Part shown: in pieces, positions 1 to 5,106 of the stretch
Numbering within the stretch: the first letter of the stretch is position 1
Layout of the letters: every line of letters begins with the position of its first letter
Source: NORP309 sp045107085
GTDB taxonomy: Bacteria; Pseudomonadota; Gammaproteobacteria; Xanthomonadales; Marinicellaceae
DNA: 5,231 nt
Reading direction: 5' to 3'
Assembly (NCBI GenBank): GCA_045107085.1
Contig: JBGCFT010000041.1
Span: 1-5,231 of the forward strand
The notes under the pieces: model-generated
The model's input: the letters and a program-made list of their open reading frames with translations, nothing else
The model's database searches: none
What the model was told of the DNA's origin: nothing
Translations under genes and position numbers: made by a program

Positions 1-240
1 CCGATTAAATGGCAATTCTTCACGGTCGCCTGCAAAAAAGTACTGTCTAAAAAATTCTCCTAAGTGTTCAAATATCCACCTAAATCTACCAATAACAGGA
101 AAATTTCTTCGAATCGTATGCTTTTTTTGTGTTTTATCAATGATATACATAATGATGGCAGCCAAAATGAATAGGCCAATAATAAAACCCAAAAATATGA
201 CCATCACTTTGATGCTAGAAATTAACCAAGAACTTAACAT
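1..240 (-). CDS. FMN-binding glutamate synthase-family protein, N-terminal fragment (3' end outside window)
   Basis: Seen: an open frame reads leftward from an ATG at 240 and runs off the window after 80 codons with no stop. GAGG at 247-250 sits 6 nt upstream of the ATG and supports this start. Residues about 11-34 form one hydrophobic membrane segment. It is followed by a basic stretch (KTQKKHTIRR, 36-45) and then an aromatic, charged block, with RQYFFAGDREELPFNR at 65-80. Known: this N-terminal pattern (membrane anchor, HxIRRNxPVIGRxR, EHLGEFFRQYFF, DREExPFNR) is typical of stand-alone proteins of about 500 residues related to the FMN and Fe-S synthase domain of glutamate synthase (COG0069). 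They lack the glutaminase domain, and their physiological reaction is not well established. The FMN and cluster sites lie outside the window, so catalytic competence cannot be judged. It is divergent from rpmJ and has its own promoter. Confidence 0.85.
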   Translation of the reverse strand, partial: MLSSWLISSIKVMVIFLGFIIGLFILAAIIMYIIDKTQKKHTIRRNFPVIGRFRWIFEHLGEFFRQYFFAGDREELPFNR

Positions 241-278
241 TGTATACCTCTGAAATAACAAGATTTTAATAAAATGCG

Positions 279-287
279 ATTATATCA
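279..287 (-). promoter_or_regulatory. Extended -10 promoter for the leftward glutamate synthase-family gene
   Basis: On the minus strand this reads TGATATAAT: a perfect TATAAT (plus-strand 279-284) preceded by TG one base upstream (286-287), which is the extended -10 signature. No good -35 hexamer lies 16-18 bp upstream, and extended -10 promoters tolerate that. Transcription would start near 272, giving a leader of about 30 nt ahead of the ATG at 240. The call is from sequence only. Confidence 0.6.
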
Positions 288-329
288 CTGAATAGTTGTA
301 ATAATATTAGAATAAAATTAATATTGTTG

Positions 330-358
330 TTGAAATATAAAACCCAAGTCCGTATAAT
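330..358 (+). promoter_or_regulatory. Sigma70-type promoter for rpmJ
   Basis: TTGAAA at 330-335 and a perfect TATAAT at 353-358 are separated by exactly 17 bp. This is the best promoter match in the window. The predicted start is near 365, giving a leader of about 33 nt before the rpmJ ATG at 398. The bases just after the -10 box (CCACGACC, 359-366) are GC-rich against an AT-rich background. Such a discriminator is known to favour stringent (ppGpp) control of ribosomal genes, but here that is only an inference. Confidence 0.75.
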
Positions 359-397
359 CCACGACCTTTATTATTAATCAACATACAAGGTTCTGTC

Positions 398-523
398 ATG
401 AAAGTATTATCATCTTTGAAATCAGCCAAAACACGTAGCCGTGACTGCAAAGTAGTACGTCGTCGTGGCAAGGTTTTCGTTATTTGTAAATCAAATCCAA
501 AATTCAAAGCACGTCAAAGATAA
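398..523 (+). CDS. rpmJ: 50S ribosomal protein L36, type with incomplete zinc ligands
   Basis: A 41-residue, strongly basic protein (starts MKVLSSLKSAK, ends NPKFKARQR) is encoded from an ATG with AAGG at 387-390, spacing 7 nt. L36 is a small protein of the large ribosomal subunit that packs against 23S rRNA. The zinc-ribbon form carries three Cys and one His. Here only Cys17 and Cys30 remain: the first Cys is replaced within the short SAKTRSRD insertion and the His position is Phe36. The protein therefore belongs to the zinc-independent type (YkgO/RpmJ2-like, 'type B'). The gene stands alone between its own near-consensus promoter and a strong terminator, away from the usual spc-operon position of the zinc form. 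I see no clear Zur-like operator at the promoter. Whether this is the only L36 gene cannot be known from the window. The identity is secure; the type assignment is nearly so. Confidence 0.95.
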   Translation: MKVLSSLKSAKTRSRDCKVVRRRGKVFVICKSNPKFKARQR

Positions 524-543
524 GTTTTTGACTGTTAGATTAT

Positions 544-573
544 AAAAACCCTCATGCTTGAGGGTTTTTTTTT
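544..573. terminator. Bidirectional intrinsic terminator between rpmJ and the DUF6122 gene
   Basis: CCCTCA (549-554) pairs perfectly with TGAGGG (559-564) around a 4-nt loop (TGCT). The hairpin is followed by nine T (565-573) on the plus strand and preceded by five A (544-548), which become T on the minus strand. The A and T tracts can also pair and lengthen the stem. It lies 20 bp after the rpmJ stop and 3 bp beyond the stop of the convergent gene, so it suits both directions, with the longer U-tract for rpmJ. Confidence 0.9.
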
Positions 574-576
574 GCT

Positions 577-891
577 TTAAGTAAACCAAACCCCATTGGT
601 TATTTGACAGTCAATGGAATCTAAAATCATATGGATAACTAAACCAAGTCCTATGTATCTTGTCTTTGGAAAAAAACAGGCCAATATATAGAAACATATA
701 GGTAGAATAGTATGTAGAGGATGGAATCCAATGCTACAGCGGCCGGGGTCGTATATTGGTGTCGCCAATAAATGATCTAAATCGACAAGCATAGTCACAA
801 TCATAATGAGAGTGGCTTTTTGCCAGTTTTTACGAAAAAATAATAAACTGATTATGAGTGGAACTATAAAATGGAGTGCAATATGAAGCAA
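577..891 (-). CDS. Small four-helix membrane protein, DUF6122-like, with His/Asp motifs
   Basis: This encodes 104 residues from a TTG at 889-891. The frame is closed by a stop only 6 bases upstream (898-900), and the first in-frame ATG is Met30, which would delete the first helix, so TTG is the likely start. Hydrophobic segments at about 2-19, 24-42, 56-74 and 78-94 predict an inner-membrane protein. Conserved-looking polar residues fall in or beside the helices: H3, H7, D37-x-D39-H40, H57-x-x-H60 and H87-x-x-x-D91. This layout recalls the YdjM-type putative membrane metal-dependent hydrolases and matches what I recall of DUF6122. No substrate or function is known to me; metal binding is an inference. 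It is the last gene of the yhbY cluster, 10 bp after the Mth938 gene's stop, with no clear Shine-Dalgarno, suggesting translational coupling. The bidirectional terminator follows directly. Confidence 0.8.
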   Translation of the reverse strand: MLHIALHFIVPLIISLLFFRKNWQKATLIMIVTMLVDLDHLLATPIYDPGRCSIGFHPLHTILPICFYILACFFPKTRYIGLGLVIHMILDSIDCQITNGVWFT

Positions 892-901
892 TGTTAACTA
901 T

Positions 902-1282
902 CTATTTTTTAGCATCAATTATCAATAAACAAGCGACTTTTCGCTCTTCAGCTACCAAAACATTATAAGTGCGAGATGCAGATTTGTTATTCATCACTTC
1001 AAAGCCAATTTCTAATTGAGCAATGGGATGCAATAAATTCACATCAGGAAACTCATGTTGAATGCCTGATCCAATGATAACAATTTCAGGATTTGAGGCC
1101 AATAAATATTCTATGTGCTGACTTGTCAAATCGTCTATTGAATTGACATGCAAATCAGTCATGAGATTTTCGTTACTAATAATACATGTTTCATAAAACT
1201 CATCAGTATTGATGACCAATGAATCATCATTGACAGTTTTTACCAGGTACGATATTGTTTCTTTGTTTTCTATTAACTGCAC
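902..1282 (-). CDS. Mth938-like domain protein (DUF498)
   Basis: This encodes 126 residues, the usual length for bacterial single-domain members. Two blocks identify the family: PEIVIIGSGIQHEFP at 65-79 and ASRTYNVLVAEERKVA at 102-117. The second ends the fold with the conserved RTYNVL and the E/R residues. Known: the fold is also that of NDUFAF3, a mitochondrial complex I assembly factor. The bacterial role is unestablished, so no function is assigned. The start is GTG (1280-1282), giving MQLIE, which matches family N-termini as I recall them. The frame is bounded upstream by the stop of yhbY, only 6 bp away and in the same reading frame. No Shine-Dalgarno is clear, so translation may depend on reinitiation after yhbY. 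The protein is cytoplasmic, with no signal peptide or membrane segment. Confidence 0.88.
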   Translation of the reverse strand: MQLIENKETISYLVKTVNDDSLVINTDEFYETCIISNENLMTDLHVNSIDDLTSQHIEYLLASNPEIVIIGSGIQHEFPDVNLLHPIAQLEIGFEVMNNKSASRTYNVLVAEERKVACLLIIDAKK

Positions 1283-1288
1283 TTTATT

Positions 1289-1576
1289 TTATAGACTCAA
1301 ATCAAATTGTGTTTCTTTTGGGTTTTGTAGAAAAATGGTTAATGTTTGCCCAATAGAATGAATTTTATGCGCTCCAGTTTTAGTCAATATTTCTTGGATA
1401 AATTGGGTGCGTGTCTCTTTGTCCATGCGAATCTTTATTTTAACCAGTTCATGTAACTCTAGAGCAATGTCAATTTCATGCATGACATTTTCTGTGAGTC
1501 CTTTGTCTGCTACCATAACAACTGGTCGTAAATCATGGCTTAAGCCCCTTAAAAATTTTATAGCGTGTTTATTCAT
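1289..1576 (-). CDS. yhbY: YhbY family RNA-binding protein, 50S subunit assembly factor
   Basis: This 95-residue single CRS1/YhbY (CRM) domain protein starts at an ATG (1574-1576). It is similar in length to E. coli YhbY (97 by my recall). Landmarks are LRGLSHDLRPVVMVADKGLT (9-28), EIDIALELHELVKIKI (34-49) and HSIGQTLTIFL (73-83). Known: YhbY associates with pre-50S particles and has an IF3-C-like fold. In most members the loop before LT is GxxG and contacts RNA. Here it is A23-D24-K25-G26, so the first glycine is lost, and the usual Arg after the last strand (LYR-like) is replaced (IFLQ). The basic surface is otherwise kept. The gene is divergent from rlmE, the common gammaproteobacterial order. 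It heads a cluster with the Mth938 and DUF6122 genes. No Shine-Dalgarno precedes the ATG; the upstream sequence is AT-rich (ATATTACCA). Confidence 0.93.
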   Translation of the reverse strand: MNKHAIKFLRGLSHDLRPVVMVADKGLTENVMHEIDIALELHELVKIKIRMDKETRTQFIQEILTKTGAHKIHSIGQTLTIFLQNPKETQFDLSL

Positions 1577-1605
1577 TGGTAATATTTAATATATTAAATT
1601 ATTAT
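1576..1605 (+). promoter_or_regulatory. Candidate promoter for the rlmE-ftsH-folP-glmM operon
   Basis: TTGGTA (1576-1581) and TATTAT (1600-1605) are 18 bp apart and would start transcription near 1612, about 26 nt before the rlmE ATG. Both boxes are imperfect and the region is very AT-rich, so chance matches are likely. Some promoter must lie in this 61-bp divergent gap or inside yhbY. The spacer contains a perfect 16-bp palindrome. Confidence 0.35.
1584..1599. repeat. Perfect 16-bp AT-only palindrome between yhbY and rlmE
   Basis: ATTTAATATATTAAAT reads identically on both strands, with no spacer. It ends 8 bases upstream of the yhbY ATG and 38 bases upstream of the rlmE ATG. Symmetry at this spot could serve a dimeric regulator acting on both directions. 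It could equally be an accident of a stretch made almost only of A and T. Confidence 0.5.
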
Positions 1606-1637
1606 GTTAATGTTGCATTTTAACAGTCTTAAGTTCT

Positions 1638-2258
1638 ATGGCAAGAAGTAAGAGTTCAAATAGCTGGTTACGCGAGCATTTTGATGACCATTGGGTCAAA
1701 CTTTCTCAAGAAAAAGGTTATCGTGCCCGATCTGCATTTAAATTAGAAGAGTTACATGAAAAAGATGGATTGCTGAGTCATGTAAAAAACATTGTTGATT
1801 TGGGTTGTGCTCCTGGTGGTTGGTGCCAAGTCGCCAGAAAAATAGCGCCAAAAAATGCCAGAATAATAGGCATGGATATCCTGGAAATGGAGCCAATTGA
1901 TGGTGTTGAATTTATTCAAGGTGATTTTCGTGAAGATTCTGTATTAAATGAATTGTTAGAATTGGTTGGTGATGAGAAAATAGACCTTGTGTTATCTGAC
2001 ATAGCCCCCAATTTAAGTGGTACGTTTGCGGTTGATCAGCCTCGTATAATGTATTTGGCTGAATTGGCATTAGATTTTTGTCATCAATGCTTAAAACCAA
2101 ATGGTAATTATGCGGTCAAAATATTTCAAGGCCAAGGCTTTGATGCTTATTTAGCTGATTTAAAGAAAAACTTTAAAAAGGTTGTGATGAGAAAACCAAA
2201 ATCATCACGTCAAAGAAGTAGAGAAGTTTATGCAGTGGGCATCGGCTTTAAAGGTTAA
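1638..2258 (+). CDS. rlmE: 23S rRNA (uridine-2552-2'-O)-methyltransferase RlmE (FtsJ/RrmJ)
   Basis: This 206-residue cytoplasmic enzyme uses S-adenosylmethionine to methylate the 2'-OH of U2552 in the A-loop of 23S rRNA, a late step in 50S maturation. The Rossmann-fold motif I is DLGCAPGGW at 54-62. Other landmarks are GMDILEMEPI (78-87), QGDF (94-97) and LSDIAPNLSG (119-128). The catalytic tetrad is complete: K35, D121, K161 and E196, each three residues before its E. coli counterpart (K38, D124, K164, E199). The C-terminal RKPKSSRQRSREVYAVG (185-201) is the family signature. The ATG at 1638 gives MARSKSSNSWLREHF, matching family N-termini. Its ribosome site is weak (TAAG at 1630-1633, 4 nt away). 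It is the first gene of the rightward operon; ftsH follows after 38 bp, the standard pairing, and in E. coli loss of FtsJ or FtsH affects growth at high temperature. Confidence 0.97.
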   Translation: MARSKSSNSWLREHFDDHWVKLSQEKGYRARSAFKLEELHEKDGLLSHVKNIVDLGCAPGGWCQVARKIAPKNARIIGMDILEMEPIDGVEFIQGDFREDSVLNELLELVGDEKIDLVLSDIAPNLSGTFAVDQPRIMYLAELALDFCHQCLKPNGNYAVKIFQGQGFDAYLADLKKNFKKVVMRKPKSSRQRSREVYAVGIGFKG

Positions 2259-2276
2259 AAAATAAAATCATACAAT
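2247..2276 (+). promoter_or_regulatory. Possible secondary promoter ahead of ftsH
   Basis: TTTAAA (2247-2252) and TACAAT (2271-2276, five of six consensus bases) are 18 bp apart and span the end of rlmE. The start would be near 2283, only about 14 nt before the ftsH TTG. That leaves room for the ribosome site at 2286-2289 but little else. No heat-shock sigma32-type promoter (CTTGAA with a CCCCAT-like -10) is visible. Confidence 0.3.
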
Positions 2277-2285
2277 ACAAATATT

Positions 2286-2299
2286 AGGAATTAATTTTG
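2286..2299 (+). promoter_or_regulatory. Ribosome binding site that fixes the TTG start of ftsH
   Basis: AGGA at 2286-2289 lies 7 nt before TTG at 2297-2299. The first in-frame ATG (residue 16) falls inside the first membrane helix and cannot be the start. GTG at residue 4 (2306) would leave a 16-nt spacing. TTG is therefore the best-supported initiator. Confidence 0.75.
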
Positions 2300-4237
2300 A
2301 ATAATGTGACAAAAAATATAGTTTTATGGGTTGTGGTCTTGATGGTGCTGTTATCAGTATTTAATTCAATCGTGCAACAAAATGCGAATTCATCTGAAGT
2401 GGCTTACACAGAGTTTTACAAAATGCTTGAGAACAATGAGATTAGATCTGTTGTTGTTAATAGTACAACTAATGTGCATAAGGTCATTCAGGCAGAAACC
2501 ACATCGGGACAAAGCATTTTAGTTAATGCACCCAATGATGAAAAGTTGATCGATGAATTGATTTCTAAAAATGTCGAATCTAAATTCATGCCTGTCAAAA
2601 AAGAAAGTGTCTTATTCAGAATTTTCGAAACTATTTTTCCTATTATATTGTTGGTTGGATTGTGGTTCTTCATCATGCGCCAAATGCAAGGTGGTGGCGG
2701 TAAAGGTGGAGCCATGAGTTTTGGTAAATCCAAAGCAAAACTTCTGACAGAAGATCAAATTAAAGTGACTTTTGCTGATGTTGCAGGTGTTGAAGAAGCC
2801 AAAGAAGAGGTTGGGGAAATTGTTGAATTTTTAAGAGATCCAAGCCGTTTCCAAAAATTAGGCGGACACATTCCGCGTGGCGTATTAATGGTGGGTTCAC
2901 CAGGTACAGGTAAAACGTTGTTAGCAAAAGCCATTGCAGGCGAAGCCAAAGTGCCATTCTTTACCATTTCTGGTTCTGACTTTGTAGAGATGTTTGTTGG
3001 TGTTGGTGCATCTAGAGTTCGTGATATGTTCGAACAGGCTAAAAAGAATTCTCCATGCATTATATTCATTGATGAGATCGATGCAGTGGGCAGACAACGT
3101 GGCGCCGGTATGGGTGGTGGTCATGATGAGAGAGAGCAAACCCTTAATCAGTTACTGGTAGAAATGGATGGTTTTGAAGGCAATGAAGGTGTTATTGTCA
3201 TTGCGGCGACTAATAGACCAGATGTTTTAGATAGTGCTTTATTAAGACCAGGAAGATTTGATAGACAAGTTGTTGTGCCATTACCAGATATCTTAGGAAG
3301 AGAAGCCATATTAAAAATTCACATGAAAAAAGTACCACTATCTGATAATGTTAAACCTAAAATGCTCGCACGCGGGACACCAGGTTTCTCAGGAGCTGAT
3401 TTGGCTAATTTAGTCAATGAAGCCGCCTTGTTTGCTGCCAGACAAAATGGCAAGGTTGTTACAATGGATAACTTCGAAAAAGCCAAAGATAAGATAATGA
3501 TGGGCGCAGAACGAAAATCCATGGTAATGGATGATCATGATAGAAAAGTAACAGCTTATCATGAATCGGGACATGCCATAGTTGGGTATTTATCACCTCA
3601 ACACAATCCTATTTATAAAGTCACGATTATTCCTCGAGGCAGAGCATTGGGTGTGACAATGTCCATGCCTACCAAAGATGAAGTATCTGTTAGTAGAGTC
3701 AAATTAGATTCTCAAATTGCTATGGCCTATGGTGGCAGAATAGCCGAAGAAATTTTAGGCGGTAGCAAAGATGCGATTTCGACTGGCGCATCAAGCGATA
3801 TCCAACAAGCCACTGGAATTGCCAGAAGTATGGTGACTAAATGGGGCTTTGGTGAAGGGTTGGGCCCATTGCTGTATTCAGAAGATGAGGGCGAAGTCTT
3901 TTTAGGCAGACAAGTGACTCAAAGTAAAAATGTTTCTGATGCAACGGCTAAGCTCATTGATGAAGCGATTCGAAAAATCATTGATACTAACTATTCTAAA
4001 GCAACAAAAATATTGAATGACAATGTGGATAAATTACACAATATGTCAAATGCACTATTAAAGTATGAAACTTTGAACAGTGAGCAAGTTGTAGAAATAA
4101 TGGAAGGCAAAGAAGTGACTCCTCCTGAAGGTTGGGAAGATGATGATTCGACAACTCCGACTTCTTCTTCAAAACAAAAGGACAAAGACGAAACAAATAA
4201 CACGGATACTATCGGTGGCGAAGCCACATCCAATTGA
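2297..4237 (+). CDS. ftsH: ATP-dependent zinc metalloprotease FtsH
   Basis: This 646-residue inner-membrane AAA+ protease forms a hexamer that extracts and degrades membrane and short-lived soluble proteins. In E. coli these include SecY, sigma32 and LpxC. Order: first membrane helix about 6-23; periplasmic domain about 24-105; second helix about 108-127; glycine linker QGGGGKGG (131-138). The ATPase follows: Walker A GSPGTGKT (200-207), pore FVGVG (233-237), Walker B IIFIDE (255-260), sensor Asn306, arginine fingers R317 and R320 in the second region of homology. The protease has HESGH (422-426; H422 and H426 bind zinc, E423 catalytic) and D501 as third ligand in STGASSD. Walker A (GSPG for GPPG) and protease (HESGH for HEAGH) differ from E. 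coli by one conservative residue each; function should be intact. The tail from about 612 is acidic and Ser/Thr-rich, presumably disordered. Start is TTG with a good AGGA site. folP begins 15 bp after the stop. Confidence 0.98.
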   Translation: MNNVTKNIVLWVVVLMVLLSVFNSIVQQNANSSEVAYTEFYKMLENNEIRSVVVNSTTNVHKVIQAETTSGQSILVNAPNDEKLIDELISKNVESKFMPVKKESVLFRIFETIFPIILLVGLWFFIMRQMQGGGGKGGAMSFGKSKAKLLTEDQIKVTFADVAGVEEAKEEVGEIVEFLRDPSRFQKLGGHIPRGVLMVGSPGTGKTLLAKAIAGEAKVPFFTISGSDFVEMFVGVGASRVRDMFEQAKKNSPCIIFIDEIDAVGRQRGAGMGGGHDEREQTLNQLLVEMDGFEGNEGVIVIAATNRPDVLDSALLRPGRFDRQVVVPLPDILGREAILKIHMKKVPLSDNVKPKMLARGTPGFSGADLANLVNEAALFAARQNGKVVTMDNFEKAKDKIMMGAERKSMVMDDHDRKVTAYHESGHAIVGYLSPQHNPIYKVTIIPRGRALGVTMSMPTKDEVSVSRVKLDSQIAMAYGGRIAEEILGGSKDAISTGASSDIQQATGIARSMVTKWGFGEGLGPLLYSEDEGEVFLGRQVTQSKNVSDATAKLIDEAIRKIIDTNYSKATKILNDNVDKLHNMSNALLKYETLNSEQVVEIMEGKEVTPPEGWEDDDSTTPTSSSKQKDKDETNNTDTIGGEATSN

Positions 4238-4252
4238 TTCTAAGTTACTAAG

Positions 4253-5047
4253 ATGAGTAACTATTCAATAATGGGGGTCATTAACGTGACCCCTGATTCG
4301 TTTTCAGATGGTGGTCACTTTTTATCTGTATCAAATGCTGTTTCCCAAGCATCTAAGCTGATAGAAGAGGGTGCCAATATCATTGATATTGGAGGTGAAT
4401 CAACGCGTCCTGGAGCAGATTTTGTTTCTGTTAGTGAAGAAATAGCCCGCGTAGTTCCAGTCATTCAAGCCATTCGTAATAAAAACAAGTCAATAGTTCT
4501 CTCAGTCGATACCTCAAAACCAGAAGTGATGTCAGCTGCTATTCAAGCAGGGGCAAATTTTATTAATGATGTCAATGCTCTGCAAAATAAAGGCTGTATT
4601 GAAATAGCCGCACAATCTAACTTGCCAGTATGTTTGATGCACAAAAAAGGCACGCCTAAATCCATGCAAGACAAACCACAATATAACAATGTCTTATCTG
4701 ATGTAATGAATTTCTTTCAACTCAGAATCAATGATTGTTTATTGGCAGGCATAAAGCGCAAAAATATTATACTTGATCCAGGCATAGGTTTTGGTAAAAC
4801 TTTAGAGCATAATCTGACTTTACTTAAATCTATAAAACAACTAAAATCATTGGGTTACCCAATATTGATAGGAGTTTCACGTAAATCAATGATAGGTGAA
4901 ATACTCAAAAAAGATGTCGATGATAGATTATTTGGGAGTTTAGCGATAGCACAGTTTGCCTATATGAATGGCGCAGAATATTTTAGAGTTCACGATGTTA
5001 TGGCCACCGCAGATGTCTTAAAAACAACCAAAAACTTAATGCAATAA
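4253..5047 (+). CDS. folP: Dihydropteroate synthase
   Basis: This 264-residue cytoplasmic TIM-barrel enzyme joins 6-hydroxymethyl-7,8-dihydropterin pyrophosphate to p-aminobenzoate, giving 7,8-dihydropteroate in folate synthesis; it is the sulfonamide target. Signatures are MGVINVTPDSFSDGG (7-21), IDIGGESTRPGA (44-55), SVDTSKPEV (84-92), LDPGIGFGK (174-182) and GVSRKSMIG (207-215). Ligand and catalytic residues match E. coli by alignment: N11, T51, R52, D86, N105, D175, K211, R245, H247. The positions corresponding to F28 and P64 of E. coli, common sites of resistance change, are wild type (F17, P53), so no resistance is indicated. The N-terminus is about 11 residues shorter than in E. coli. 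An in-frame stop at 4241-4243 rules out a longer start, and the ATG at 4253 has only a weak TAAG (4241-4244) before it. The 15-bp gap to ftsH suggests coupled translation. This gene order is conserved in gammaproteobacteria. Confidence 0.97.
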   Translation: MSNYSIMGVINVTPDSFSDGGHFLSVSNAVSQASKLIEEGANIIDIGGESTRPGADFVSVSEEIARVVPVIQAIRNKNKSIVLSVDTSKPEVMSAAIQAGANFINDVNALQNKGCIEIAAQSNLPVCLMHKKGTPKSMQDKPQYNNVLSDVMNFFQLRINDCLLAGIKRKNIILDPGIGFGKTLEHNLTLLKSIKQLKSLGYPILIGVSRKSMIGEILKKDVDDRLFGSLAIAQFAYMNGAEYFRVHDVMATADVLKTTKNLMQ

Positions 5048-5106
5048 GAAAGTCTTAACTTGAAATTAAGTCATTAAATACTGATAGAGAAGGTAAGTAA
5101 TATAAA

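Noticed and set aside
299..309. Zur-type operator near rpmJ
   Set aside because: TAATA-A-TATTA is symmetric, but the arms are only 5 bp and it does not match the longer Zur box; it also lies outside the promoter core.
307..507. 66-codon open frame on the minus strand over rpmJ
   Set aside because: It lies opposite the well-supported rpmJ gene and its promoter, has no family resemblance, and reads as an antisense shadow.
1407..1589. 60-codon plus-strand open frame
   Set aside because: It is antisense to yhbY, whose protein is clearly recognisable; the Ser/Thr-rich product looks like a shadow.
2600..3700. Walker A GSPGTGKT and protease HESGH as signs of altered FtsH activity
   Set aside because: Both are conservative single-residue variants at non-catalytic positions; every nucleotide-, zinc- and catalysis-essential residue is present.
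2488..4233. Several minus-strand open frames of 65-104 codons under ftsH
   Set aside because: All are opposite an intact, conserved ftsH, mutually overlapping, and show no domain features.
5051..5088. Possible promoter (TTGAAA at 5060-5065) and weak inverted repeat CTTAA/TTAAG (5054-5058 and 5066-5070) before glmM
   Set aside because: No acceptable -10 lies 16-18 bp after the TTGAAA, and the five-pair AT-rich stem has no T-tract, so neither a promoter nor an attenuator is supported.
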